A stretch of DNA of 64,000 nt from CAXXHQ01 sp963665265 (GTDB lineage Bacteria > Planctomycetota > Planctomycetia > Pirellulales > Thermoguttaceae), in assembly GCA_963665265.2 (NCBI GenBank), contig OY762224.2, positions 3,224,001-3,288,000 of the forward strand, in the 5' to 3' direction. A program made the translations under genes and the position numbers. Positions 16,873-25,968 of this stretch are shown one piece after another (position 1 is the first letter of the stretch; each line of letters starts with the position of its first letter). The notes under the pieces were generated by a model. It did no database searches, had not been told where the DNA came from, and saw nothing but the letters and a program-made list of their open reading frames with translations.

Positions 16873-18437
16873 CGAAGCATTCCCTCCAATTTCCGAATAT
16901 CCGCGGCGATTTCCTTTTCAAAACCTTTCAGCCGGTCCAGAATCATCTTTGGAGGGGCGTGATCCGGTGGTGTATAGACGTGCTTCTTGTATCGGCCGAT
17001 CGACAGGTCGTAGCCCTGGGCGGCAATTTCCTCGCGGGTGACGAAAAACGCTTGGGCGGTCCGATCTTCAAACTGTTTCTTCGCCCGGCCGCCGTTCCAT
17101 TGCTTCCACTTCTCCACCACGGTGGGCAGGTCATCGTTGGGCCGGCCGTCTTTGTCCTTTTCTGGCAAGGTGGTCCGCTTGTCGTCAAGGCTGTAACCAT
17201 CGCGTTCCACGTCATAGTAAAAAACATTGTCGGTCCGGCCACCCTTGGCAAAGACCAACACGGCCGTCGAGACGCCGGCGTAGGGCTTGAACACGCCGGC
17301 CGGCAGGGAAAACACGGCCTCAAGCTGGTTGTCGTCCACAAGAACCTGCCGAAGGCTTTGGTGGGCAGTCGAGGAACCGAAAAGCACGCCATCGGGCACG
17401 ATCACGGCGCACCGGCCGCCCGTCTTGAGCATCCGAAGCATGAGGATCAGGAACAGCAACTCGGTCTTTTTTGTCTTAACTTTGCCGGTGAGCGATGAAT
17501 GCACGTCGCTGAAATCGAGGCTTCCCTTGAACGGTGGATTGGCCAGGATCACGTCAAAATGTTCCGTGGCCAGTTCGGCGAACCGCTCGGGCATGGTATT
17601 CGACAGCGTGTCGCAATAGTGGATGTTCGGATTTTCCAGGCCGTGGAGAATCAGATTCATCGACGCGATGCGCAACATGGTCGCATCGAAGTCGAAGCCG
17701 AAAAACATGCCGTCCTGAACGTGGCGGCGGAGGTCGGGATTCAGCTTGTCGCCCGTATAGATCGTTGTCTTGTTGCCGTCCTCATCCTCGCGTTCGATGA
17801 TGCCGGCCTTCGTGGTGTTGGTGCGGAAGATGTATTCGAGCGCACCGGCCAAGAAACCGCCCGTACCGCAAGCCGGATCGCCGATCACGTCGGTCGGTTT
17901 GGGGGCGATGACTTCCACCATCATGCGAATGATGTGGCGCGGTGTACGGAATTGCCCGTTGATGCCAGCGGTCGTGAGCTTGCCAAGCAGGTATTCATAG
18001 AGATCGCCCTTGGCGTCGCTATCCTCGATGGGCAGCTTATCGACCATGCCCACGGCCGACACCAGAAGACTGGGTTTCTGGATGAGGCATTGGGCATCAG
18101 CCATGTACTCGCTGAAGGTGGAGCCGGAATTGCCGACGGTGCGGAAGTGTGGAAAGACTTCTTCGCGGACAACGCGGAGCATTTCTTTCGCGTTTTCCTC
18201 ATGCTTGAAATTACCCCATCGCAAATGTTGCTGGTCAGGGCCAAAGATCATCTTGGCCTGGGAGCGGTCTTTGAGCCGCTTGGCCTTCCGCTCATTGAGG
18301 TTCTCGCGGATGTCGAGCATCCGGGAGAACATCAGGAAGGAAATCTGTTCAATGACGGTGAGCGGATTAGTGATTCCGCCGGTCCAAAACTCTTGCCAAA
18401 GTCGGTCCACGTCTTGCCTCAGCTTGCCGGTAATCAT
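16869..18437 (-). CDS. hsdM: Type I restriction-modification methyltransferase subunit
   Basis: This 522-residue N6-adenine methyltransferase has an N-terminal HsdM_N helical bundle (LWQEFWTGGITNPLTVIEQI), AdoMet motif I DPACGTGGFLAG and catalytic motif IV ILANPPFKGS. With HsdS it methylates host sites; with HsdR it forms the restriction complex. The length is normal and no motif is broken. It starts 97 bases after the hsdR stop with no obvious separate promoter, so it is probably read from the sigma-54 promoter upstream of hsdR. The order R-M-S, with hsdR first, means restriction and modification would be induced together. Confidence 0.95.
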   Translation of the reverse strand: MITGKLRQDVDRLWQEFWTGGITNPLTVIEQISFLMFSRMLDIRENLNERKAKRLKDRSQAKMIFGPDQQHLRWGNFKHEENAKEMLRVVREEVFPHFRTVGNSGSTFSEYMADAQCLIQKPSLLVSAVGMVDKLPIEDSDAKGDLYEYLLGKLTTAGINGQFRTPRHIIRMMVEVIAPKPTDVIGDPACGTGGFLAGALEYIFRTNTTKAGIIEREDEDGNKTTIYTGDKLNPDLRRHVQDGMFFGFDFDATMLRIASMNLILHGLENPNIHYCDTLSNTMPERFAELATEHFDVILANPPFKGSLDFSDVHSSLTGKVKTKKTELLFLILMLRMLKTGGRCAVIVPDGVLFGSSTAHQSLRQVLVDDNQLEAVFSLPAGVFKPYAGVSTAVLVFAKGGRTDNVFYYDVERDGYSLDDKRTTLPEKDKDGRPNDDLPTVVEKWKQWNGGRAKKQFEDRTAQAFFVTREEIAAQGYDLSIGRYKKHVYTPPDHAPPKMILDRLKGFEKEIAADIRKLEGMLR

Positions 18438-18534
18438 GCAGTATCCAGTCCTTGGAATTAGTGACGCTTATGTCGAAAGTGCTTTGTGGAAGACGAATGT
18501 GTCGTGTCGGGATGTACTGGCTAACGATCGCCAA

Positions 18535-21500
18535 TCAGGATGATTCGGAAAATGATTCGATCAGGGCAATCAGTTCGTCGGCCTGCTGTCCATCCGGGAA
18601 GACGCCATCAAGGCCGTCCTTGTCGAGCGTTGTGAAGGGAGACTCATAGAGTTGGTCCAATTCTATTGCGCCGTAATCCCGGATGTAGTTCTTCAGCAGA
18701 TCGAGAAATCGAAGTTGGTTCGAGTTCAGTTTATGTTGTTGGGCAAAGTCGGTGAACTTCGCATTCACGGTCTCGGCATCCAAGCCGATGATGCCACGAA
18801 TGGCAGTGGCCAGATTGCCGGCCGTCTCGGGGTAGTATTCCAAGAGATCGGCCAAGTCGAGGTCCGGCTCCTGGGCCAAGACCAAGGCGGCAATCTTGTC
18901 GAGTTCATCCTTGCTGACCGGCTGGCCGGCCTTGATCTTTTGCAGCGGGGGAGTCGAATCGATCAGTTGCGTAAGCACTCGCTGCACGCGATTGCGATAT
19001 TCGATTAGCTCCAAGCCCGCGAGCTTGGGACGATAGTGGGTTTGCTCGATCTGGCTTTCGTCTTCGGCAATGTCAAGTACCTTGGGCGGCAAGGGCGTGC
19101 CGCCGCCACCGGTCTGGTGATACTTCATGACGCCCCGCAACTCGGAACGGGCATCCTCGATGGCGGCAACCGTTGGGGCCGTCCAGAAAGCTCCACTCTT
19201 CACCCGATTGATAACAGCGATCTTCTCCTTGACGGGATTCAAGTTGATCTGCAACTGCGAGACGCCGTTAATCAAATCGCTGCGGAGGTCGTCGAAATTG
19301 GCCGAGCCCTTGAGTAATGCGATTTGGAGCTTGCAGCAGAGTTGATCGAACTTGTAGGCCGACAGCCGGCCTGAAATATTCCGCCACTGCATCAAGGGAG
19401 CGATTACCGTTAAAAGCATACTCTTGGTGGCCGCGTCGAATTGTTGGATGAAACCGTCCTGCTGCGCCGTCTTGACTTCGCGCCACTTGTCGCGAACGGC
19501 CAGGGTCGTGTCGGGCAAATCTCGAACGTCCTGCAAGAGCAGATTACATGCCAATTCAAGAGACTTCTGATCCTGTACCGCAATGGCAGCCTCGGCCAGC
19601 CGGATGCGGTCTTCAAACAAGACCTGTTGGATCGATTTGCCGTTAGAAGTTGTTTCTGGTTCCTTAAACGGTTCATCAAAGTACTCGAAGTTCCCCCAGT
19701 GGTCGAAGATGAGGAATTTCTTCTTGTCCTGGCCGGGGCCAAACAGATTCTTGCAGAGTCGAGTGCCACGGCCGATCATCTGCCAGAACTTGATGTAGGA
19801 GTAGACCGGCTTGGCGAAAACGAGATTAACGAGTTCTGGGATGTCGATACCCGTGTCGAGCATATCGACCGATATGCCGATCGTGAGCAGTGGATTCTTG
19901 CCTTCGCCCTTCAAGTCGTCGATAAGTTCCTCTGCCCTTGGATCGTAATTGTCGATCACTCGGCAGAAGTTGCCGCCGTACTGCGGATACATCTCGTCAA
20001 ACAGCGTTTGCAGCAGAAGGGCGTGATTGTGATTGCGGGCGAAGATGATCGTCTTGCCCAGGCGGCTGTCGCCATCGACCTTGATTCCGTTCTCCATCAA
20101 GTTCTTGAGGATCAGTCGGTTAGTGCCCTTGTTGAAGATGCACTTGTCCACCTGACGTTGTTCGTATTCGACCGCCTCGGGCTCGACTTCGTCTTCCTCC
20201 AATTGTTGCCGCTGCTCCTGCGTCATCTTTGAGTACTTCATGCCTTCACGCAAGAACGGCGTGGTGAAGGTGCGGACCTCGAACGGAGCCAACCAAGCCG
20301 GTACGTCATTGATGGCTTCATCATAGCCGTAGAACGACGTGGGATCGTTGTTCTCGCAATCGAACAGGAGGTAGGTGTTTGGGCCAACCAAATCCTTGCG
20401 AGGCGTGGCGGTCAGGCCGATTTGCAGGGCATCGAAATAATGAAATAGATCACGATAGCGGTTGTAGATACTGCGGTGGGATTCGTCGGCAATGATCAGG
20501 TCAAAGAACCCAACATCGAACGCCTCAAAGCACTTCATCATGGCCGGATAGGTGGCCAGATAGATGCGGTTCTCGCGGTCCTTGTACGTCTGGGAATTGA
20601 CGTACACACGAGGCTCATCGGGCATGAATGCTTTGAAGGCGTTGTGGGCCTGTTTCCGCAATTCGCGACGATCGCAGAGAAACAGGATGCGCTTTGCCCA
20701 GCCGGCGCGGCTGAGTGCTTCGCAGAGGGAAATCGCCACGCGAGTCTTCCCAGTTCCTGTGGCCTGCACGATGAGCGACTTCCGACGGCGATTCTGAAAT
20801 TGTTCCAGGACTTGAGTGATCGCCGTGATTTGATAAAGACGGCCGGCAATGTCCTTGTCGGGGATGATTACCGTGAGTTGTTGACGTTTGTCCCGCTGGC
20901 GAATGAGGTACTGGAGGCTGTCCTTGGAATAAAACCCATAGAGCTTTCGCTCGGTGTAGCCGCCGGCGTCGTCCCAAATCCAAATGTCGAAGCCATTCGT
21001 GTAGAAAATGACCGGACGCTGTCCGTGTTCCTTTTCCAGGCCATCGGCATAGCACTTGGCTTGGGTGCGTCCAACCTGCGGATTGACGGCGGTCTTTTTG
21101 GCCTCAATCACGGCCAGCGGTTTGGAATTGTCGTCGTATAGGACGTAATCAGCGTAGCCGTCGCCGCTATCGGTAGGCTGGTCGTGGACAAGGACTTCTT
21201 TCCCCACAGCGTCAGTAGATTTCTTGCCGGGTCTAACATCCCAGCCGGCGGATGCCAATTGAGTATCAATCAATTGGAGGCGGGTTTCCTCCTCGTTGAA
21301 GTCCAGAACACTCACTGACAATTGGGCTGCTTGCAGACGAACGCGAAGCTCTTCCTCCGTTGCCTTGGCGTGGGTTGCTTCCCGCCGGGCAGTTGTCAAG
21401 TCATCCAGCAGCTTCTGCATCTGAGCCTCTTGCGAGGCAAGCCGCTGCAAAATGGCCACCTTCTCTCGCTTGAGTTCGGACTTCGACTTGCCGCTGGCCA

Positions 21501-21921
21501 ATTCCGGGGTTAGCTCTTGGTACGCAGAAATACTGGCTTCGGTCTTGCCGGCCAGCGTGAGGAATAGCCATTGAGCGATCTTGTGAGTTTCCTTGAGCAA
21601 CCAAAGGACGGTGGCTGTACTGCCCTCGTTGCCGTGCGCCGCTTTGTTGCCGTGGATTCGGACGGCGTCAATAATACTGACGACGACGCGAGGCACGGCA
21701 GACCTGAAGGAATCTTCGGAAAGAAGTTCCATCAGCCGTGGTTGAACCGGTTTCTGAAGACTGAATTGCTCGTAGATCGTCTCAACAACTTGTTCGACGA
21801 ATGTTCGCAACTTAACCAGTGCGGCGGCCGGATCCGTGTGTGCATATTGCTCTGCAAAGCCGGCAAGCGAAGCCAGTTCGGGCCATTGGGGGCGTAGAAA
21901 CTCAAAGTTGACCGATTTCAC
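18535..21921 (-). CDS. hsdR: Type I restriction endonuclease and translocase subunit (EcoEI-like)
   Basis: This is a 1128-residue protein. A DUF4145-like N-terminus (FEFLRPQWPELASLAGFAEQ) is followed by the HsdR nuclease region with VIEAKKTAVNP (PD-(D/E)XK core), and an SF2 motor with Walker A QATGTGKTR, DEAD box IADESHRSIYNR and a late motif QMIGRGTRLCKNL. The GTG at 21921 was chosen because GGAGG lies 7 bases before it and homology begins there; the ATG at 22008 would start only 6 bases after the predicted transcript start. It is the first gene of the hsdRMS operon behind a perfect sigma-54 promoter. Confidence 0.93.
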   Translation of the reverse strand: MKSVNFEFLRPQWPELASLAGFAEQYAHTDPAAALVKLRTFVEQVVETIYEQFSLQKPVQPRLMELLSEDSFRSAVPRVVVSIIDAVRIHGNKAAHGNEGSTATVLWLLKETHKIAQWLFLTLAGKTEASISAYQELTPELASGKSKSELKREKVAILQRLASQEAQMQKLLDDLTTARREATHAKATEEELRVRLQAAQLSVSVLDFNEEETRLQLIDTQLASAGWDVRPGKKSTDAVGKEVLVHDQPTDSGDGYADYVLYDDNSKPLAVIEAKKTAVNPQVGRTQAKCYADGLEKEHGQRPVIFYTNGFDIWIWDDAGGYTERKLYGFYSKDSLQYLIRQRDKRQQLTVIIPDKDIAGRLYQITAITQVLEQFQNRRRKSLIVQATGTGKTRVAISLCEALSRAGWAKRILFLCDRRELRKQAHNAFKAFMPDEPRVYVNSQTYKDRENRIYLATYPAMMKCFEAFDVGFFDLIIADESHRSIYNRYRDLFHYFDALQIGLTATPRKDLVGPNTYLLFDCENNDPTSFYGYDEAINDVPAWLAPFEVRTFTTPFLREGMKYSKMTQEQRQQLEEDEVEPEAVEYEQRQVDKCIFNKGTNRLILKNLMENGIKVDGDSRLGKTIIFARNHNHALLLQTLFDEMYPQYGGNFCRVIDNYDPRAEELIDDLKGEGKNPLLTIGISVDMLDTGIDIPELVNLVFAKPVYSYIKFWQMIGRGTRLCKNLFGPGQDKKKFLIFDHWGNFEYFDEPFKEPETTSNGKSIQQVLFEDRIRLAEAAIAVQDQKSLELACNLLLQDVRDLPDTTLAVRDKWREVKTAQQDGFIQQFDAATKSMLLTVIAPLMQWRNISGRLSAYKFDQLCCKLQIALLKGSANFDDLRSDLINGVSQLQINLNPVKEKIAVINRVKSGAFWTAPTVAAIEDARSELRGVMKYHQTGGGGTPLPPKVLDIAEDESQIEQTHYRPKLAGLELIEYRNRVQRVLTQLIDSTPPLQKIKAGQPVSKDELDKIAALVLAQEPDLDLADLLEYYPETAGNLATAIRGIIGLDAETVNAKFTDFAQQHKLNSNQLRFLDLLKNYIRDYGAIELDQLYESPFTTLDKDGLDGVFPDGQQADELIALIESFSESS

Positions 21922-22023
21922 TGTCGAACCTCCGACCAATTCGCTGTACCGGGCAGGGGCAACCCCTCCGTGAACACTCTGGCCGGCGGTATCATGCAAT
22001 GCGCTCATTTGATTTGCTCAACA

Positions 22024-22041
22024 AAGCAACTCGCGTGCCAA
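22024..22041 (-). promoter_or_regulatory. Perfect sigma-54 (-24/-12) promoter of hsdRMS
   Basis: The minus strand reads TTGGCACGCGAGTTGCTT, a full match to YTGGCACG-N4-TTGCW. The -12 GC lies 105 bases before the hsdR start codon at 21921, so the predicted transcript starts near 22014 and has a leader of about 93 bases. It sits in the 81-base gap between the sigma-54 activator gene (ending 22090) and the long hsdR frame. Confidence 0.85.
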
Positions 22042-22089
22042 AGCTCGCATTGCTTGCTGGACAACCATGCATTCCATGAACCGCAGACC

Positions 22090-23676
22090 TCACTTGTTCC
22101 ATTTCACGCCCAACCGTTTCAGTTGGGCGTCGAGAGTCTGATAGTTGGCGATTCCAAGTAGCTGGGCAGCCTTGGTTTTCACGCTGTCGGACTCTTCCAT
22201 TGCTCGCCGTAAGTAGTGACGCTGTATATCCTGAAGGTGGTTTTCTAGGTCGAATCCATCGCCCAGCGGATGGTCCAAGGGATCAATCTGTGGTCCGTTG
22301 GCAGACACCCCCAACGCGGCTTCCAAATCCGAGGCTTCGATCGTCTCGCCGGCGCTCATAACCGCTGCTTGAACCAACACGTTGTAAAGCTGCCGAACAT
22401 TGCCGGGCCACAGGTAGTGACGCACAAATGCTTTGGCGGCGGCAGAAATGGATTTGTGCTTGTAACCTGGCTCCTGGTGCTGAAAGTCAGCGTTGATCTG
22501 TTTAAGGAGGGCCTCCAACAACAATGGGATGTCGGACTTTCTTTCCCGCAAGGGAGGTAGCTTCAACGTGATTACGGCCAAGCGGTAGTAGAGGTCTTCA
22601 CGGAACACGCGGTTTTCGACCGCTTGGAGCAATTCCTGGTTGGTGGCGGCTATGATGCGAACATCGCTGTTGCGGTCAGCAGTTTCGCCGATCCTGCGAA
22701 AGACCCGGTGGCAAGGGCCTTTGCCGGGTGGCGGTTGGAGCACCCGCAGTAGCTTCGACTGCATGGCGGAGGTGCATTCGCCGATTTCGTCCATGAACAG
22801 CGTTCCGCCGTTGGCCTGCTCGAAGGCCCCGGCATGTTCCGCCGCCGCTCCCGTGAAAGCGCCTTTTTTGTGGCCGAAGAGTTCGGATTCAAGGAGATCG
22901 TGGGGAATTGCAGCGCAGTTGATGGCGACAAACGGGCCACCGCTCCGATGGCTGGCGTCGTGGATGGCTCGGGCGAACAGATCTTTTCCCGTCCCTGTCT
23001 CGCCAAGAATCAGCACGGGCACGTCGCGGATGGCCGCCTTTTGTGCCCGTCCCACGGCCAGTCGGATGGCTTTGCTGTTGCCGACAATGGGTCTGAAGCC
23101 GACAATCTCCTGTGGGCTGCGAGCGGCTAGGTGCTGGAGACTAAGGTCAGGCGAGTGGAGTAGTTCGGGAATGAAATCGAACGCAAGATCGAAAGGAATG
23201 TCGGTTTTCCAGGCTCGTCCGTCATGAGTCTGGTAGAACGTGGCGGGATACCGGCTCTTCCCCAGCAATACCCAGATCGCAATCATTGCCGGTGAGCCAG
23301 GGCTGAGGTGGATGCTCAACTCAGTGCCTTCTTCGCCACGTTCCTTTACGATTGACGCTAGCACCGCGTCGGCCGCTCGGAAAATGCTGGCGTAGTCTGT
23401 CGGATTCTCAATCTTGACTTGGTGAATCTTGGTGTTCCCTCCAAGCCATTTCCCAAACCACTCAGCCAGGAAGGGCTGATAGTTACTCAGCAGATGGATT
23501 TCATCAAACGATTCGCTTGTCAGGAGCGTCCGCACAGGCCCCCCCTGCCGGCTGGAATCGGACTTAGCCTTCAAAGTGTCGAGAACCCGGGCGCGTTCCT
23601 TTTCAGGCAATTCGCCAGCCATTGCCGTGAGGTCGGCGTGACCAATCCACGATACTAGAGTTCTTCGCACGGCCAT
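22090..23676 (-). CDS. Sigma-54-dependent activator with a CARF-like (RtcR-type) sensor domain
   Basis: This 528-residue protein has three parts. Residues 1-190 resemble the CARF fold of RtcR-type regulators (TLVSWIGHADL at the start, IENPTDYASIF at 89-99, and the ligand-loop pattern HLSPGSPAMIAIWVLLGK at 123-140). The AAA+ motor has Walker A GETGTGKD (225-232) and an intact sigma-54 contact loop GAFTGA (272-277). The C-terminal Fis-like HTH is AAQLLGIANYQTLDAQLKRL. CARF domains bind cyclic oligonucleotides or related nucleotides. AGGAG precedes the ATG. It lies directly upstream of the hsdR promoter on the same strand, and the element holds a second sigma-54 site, so it is the likely inducer of both operons. 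No RNA-repair or cas gene is nearby. Confidence 0.88.
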   Translation of the reverse strand: MAVRRTLVSWIGHADLTAMAGELPEKERARVLDTLKAKSDSSRQGGPVRTLLTSESFDEIHLLSNYQPFLAEWFGKWLGGNTKIHQVKIENPTDYASIFRAADAVLASIVKERGEEGTELSIHLSPGSPAMIAIWVLLGKSRYPATFYQTHDGRAWKTDIPFDLAFDFIPELLHSPDLSLQHLAARSPQEIVGFRPIVGNSKAIRLAVGRAQKAAIRDVPVLILGETGTGKDLFARAIHDASHRSGGPFVAINCAAIPHDLLESELFGHKKGAFTGAAAEHAGAFEQANGGTLFMDEIGECTSAMQSKLLRVLQPPPGKGPCHRVFRRIGETADRNSDVRIIAATNQELLQAVENRVFREDLYYRLAVITLKLPPLRERKSDIPLLLEALLKQINADFQHQEPGYKHKSISAAAKAFVRHYLWPGNVRQLYNVLVQAAVMSAGETIEASDLEAALGVSANGPQIDPLDHPLGDGFDLENHLQDIQRHYLRRAMEESDSVKTKAAQLLGIANYQTLDAQLKRLGVKWNK

Positions 23677-23677
23677 T

Positions 23678-23718
23678 GGTACAACTCCTTGTATGTTCTA
23701 CACAAACAGGATTGTACC
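23678..23718. promoter_or_regulatory. Inverted repeat in front of the CARF-sigma54 gene
   Basis: GGTACAA at 23678-23684 and TTGTACC at 23712-23718 form a perfect 7-bp inverted repeat 27 bases apart, just upstream of the start codon and around the ribosome site. It could be a control site or a leader hairpin. From 23719 to 24079 no gene is seen. Confidence 0.3.
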
Positions 23719-24079
23719 GTGCGATCCCGCTTCTGAGAACCCGTGGCAATTTACTGTGGGGGGAGGTTCAATGCCAGATACAAACAGGCATGACAGCCCC
23801 AATGTAGCGGGGGTGGAAGCGTCAAGGAATGGCTGATTTCCGACTTTGCTCGACCTGTTGGTGGCGACGCTGTTATTCCTGGAGATAGATGGTTATGTTA
23901 GCAGAACTCACTGGCATAGCATTTGGGGGGGGCGAGTCCTTTCACTGCTGATTGCCTAATGATCAGTCTTCCGCCGGTTCGTTCTGCCGTCGTCGGCGCT
24001 GTCATCCTCGGGGCTCGCCGTGCGGGCCGAAGGCCTCCCAGCCCTGAGGATGATGGTGCCGGCGACGAAGAACAATAAT

Positions 24080-24303
24080 GTCCCCGAAGCCCTCGCCGTC
24101 TTTCAATTGCCCTCGCCTCATCGAAGACTGCTTCGCACGAGCAATATGCTCGAACATCTCACCGAAGAAATCAACGACGTACCCGAGTCGCTAACTTCTT
24201 CCCCAACGAAGAATCACTCCTCCGACTCATCTCCGCCGTACTCCAAGAAATAACCGAAAATTGGGAAACCGGAAAAATCTACCTTAATATGGAAACCAAC
24301 TGA
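24080..24303 (+). pseudogene. IS256-family transposase C-terminal remnant
   Basis: The first frame gives FQLPSPHRRLLRTSNMLEHL and then TEEI. After a frameshift near 24180 a second frame gives FFPNEESLLRLISAVLQEI and ENWETGKIYLNMETN, then a stop at 24301-24303. This is the familiar C-terminus of IS256 transposases. The N-terminal two thirds are absent, so it cannot be active. Confidence 0.8.
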
Positions 24304-24335
24304 CCGCCTATAAAATTCGAATTTTTACAGAAAAG

Positions 24336-24732
24336 ATGTTGCTTGATCGCCTTCGATTTCTCGATAAAGGAGGGAAATCGCGTGAAATCCTAGTACGCCA
24401 CGACCTGCAAGGCATTCTATTTGTGTACATCACCGCTGCCAACCTCAGCAATGCACCAGGGATTCCTCGCTGTTCCGGTCCGTTGTTCGCCGAACCAAAG
24501 TATTTACCGATCACCGTCTCAGCAGCAATGACATCGGCCGAATGCTGAAACGCCGATTACTTTACGCCGACCTGCCAATCCGCCTATGCCGCATTCATTC
24601 CGTGTGACGACCATCACCGACTTGCTTTCACAAGGCGTCCCTCTTGAAGAGGTCCAGCACCTCGCCAGCCACGCCGACCCACGTACAACTAGGCTATATG
24701 ATCGTCGCCAACGCCAAGTGACAAGGAATGAA
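24336..24732 (+). pseudogene. Decayed tyrosine recombinase
   Basis: Three frames must be joined to read it: KGGKSREILVRHDLQGILF, then VFTDHRLSSNDIGRMLKRRL, then PHSFRVTTITDLLSQGVPLE followed by VQHLASHADPRTTRLYDRRQ, which carries the HxxR and tyrosine of the active site. It is a C-terminal half only, with at least two frameshifts, and differs from the element's own integrase. It marks an older insertion at this position in the cargo. Confidence 0.8.
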
Positions 24733-24753
24733 TATTGTGGAACTAATCTCAAT

Positions 24754-25326
24754 CTAGGACAGATCATCAGCTTGAATGGTCCAAATGCGGATGAGCCCCG
24801 CAGCAAAGGGAATATCCAGAGATTCCCGAACGAAATTGATCTGGCGAAGCGATCGGGCCATTGCAGAGTCATTCAAGTCTTTGCGTCGTTCGTCCGCAAT
24901 CACAATGAGCAAGGCTTCGCGTTTATGACTCTTAACAAAGTCGATCAACCTGAAAAAGTCGGGAATCAGCCCCCAAGGTCCTTTGAGTAGGTCACGATCA
25001 GCAACCGTCACTGGCTTATCAAGCCGTTCAAGAACTGGTTTGATGCTCCCTCCGGTAATCCCCTTTGATTGGTAATCCCACCCAAGCAGCTTAACTTCGC
25101 CAACCAATGCTATTGGTTCTTCTGCGGAGAAGTCGGCCTTCTGTGTGTCGCTGAGAGCCAATGAACCGATCTTGAACGTGGGCACTCTCTGCCGAAATCT
25201 GAACCACCGAAACAGTTCGCCGTGGAGCCAGTTTTCTCGGCAGCAGGCAGTATCAAGGACTTCCACAAGTGCATCCCCATGTGCCCTAAAGAACGCTTCA
25301 AATGATTCGAGCCAATACCTATTCAT
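24754..25326 (-). CDS. Putative PD-(D/E)XK-fold protein of unknown function
   Basis: The protein is 190 residues from the ATG at 25326 (MNRYWLESFEAFFRAHGDAL); the frame stays open to an alternative start at 25383. Residues ~60-85 read KADFSAEEPIALVGEVKLLG, with an acidic residue, a hydrophobic strand and E-x-K as in PD-(D/E)XK nuclease folds. There are no membrane segments or signal. It ends next to the recombinase remnant and stands alone on the minus strand, about 1 kb upstream of the CARF-sigma54 gene. A nuclease role is inferred from one short motif, so treat it as a guess. Confidence 0.6.
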   Translation of the reverse strand: MNRYWLESFEAFFRAHGDALVEVLDTACCRENWLHGELFRWFRFRQRVPTFKIGSLALSDTQKADFSAEEPIALVGEVKLLGWDYQSKGITGGSIKPVLERLDKPVTVADRDLLKGPWGLIPDFFRLIDFVKSHKREALLIVIADERRKDLNDSAMARSLRQINFVRESLDIPFAAGLIRIWTIQADDLS

Positions 25327-25478
25327 TCGGTTTCCGCATTTCAGTAAACGGCAGATTCCGACCAATTTCCACTCAAATAGCATATCGTGGACTCTTCCTG
25401 TTCGCCAGTGTCAACGCAACACGCAACAATCATTGTCCTCCGCTAATTTCTGCCGAAGAAATAGACAATGCCATCCAC

Positions 25479-25830
25479 TTATTGGCCAATCACTTTTCTG
25501 GGCGTTTCCCTTCGGGCCGGGCTGCTCTGGGCTACGCTATTGCGCGGTCTGCGGCGGTCGAGGACTAGCGGTTGCCGCACTTCGATCGCTCCGACGCCCG
25601 TCGTTATCTTTCGTTCGGGCAAATGGCCGTTGAGTACCACCAACCGCCGGCCGTTCTCGTCCGTCAGGCTTCGTCGACGGCGAGCCATTCTTCGACCTCG
25701 GCTTCAATCACCACGACCAGCATTCGCTTCGCCCCTTTCGAAGAATGTCCGTCATCATGTCGCGCAACTGGGGGACTGGCAAATCCAACGCTTCTAAGTT
25801 ACGCTCGTTCATGTCGGCGTACTCCATTGG
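25479..25830 (-). pseudogene. IS256-family transposase N-terminal remnant
   Basis: Read from 25830 downward: DLPVPQLRDMMTDILRKG, a frameshift near 25720, then SLTDENGRRLVVLNGHLPER followed by KITTGVGAIEVRQPLVLDRR, the N-terminal region of IS256 transposases. The catalytic region is missing. It is the opposite strand and opposite end to the remnant at 24080-24303; whether both come from one broken copy cannot be decided. Confidence 0.8.
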
Positions 25831-25968
25831 GTTGATGTAATCTTGAACAAATCACATTTCCCCAGAGTACTCCGCCCTTTTCAATCCCAGCAAAACACAA
25901 CTTTCGGTTATGTCTCCTTGAGCAGCAACAGGTTTGATTCGTTCATAATATTGCATAAAGGCCATTTT

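Noticed and set aside
16857..18461. Long plus-strand frames opposite hsdM
   Set aside because: They are shadows of the high-GC third positions of hsdM, without ribosome sites or recognisable motifs.
22090..23676. CRISPR-associated CARF protein
   Set aside because: No cas gene or repeat-spacer array was found anywhere in the window; the protein is a sigma-54 activator of RtcR layout.
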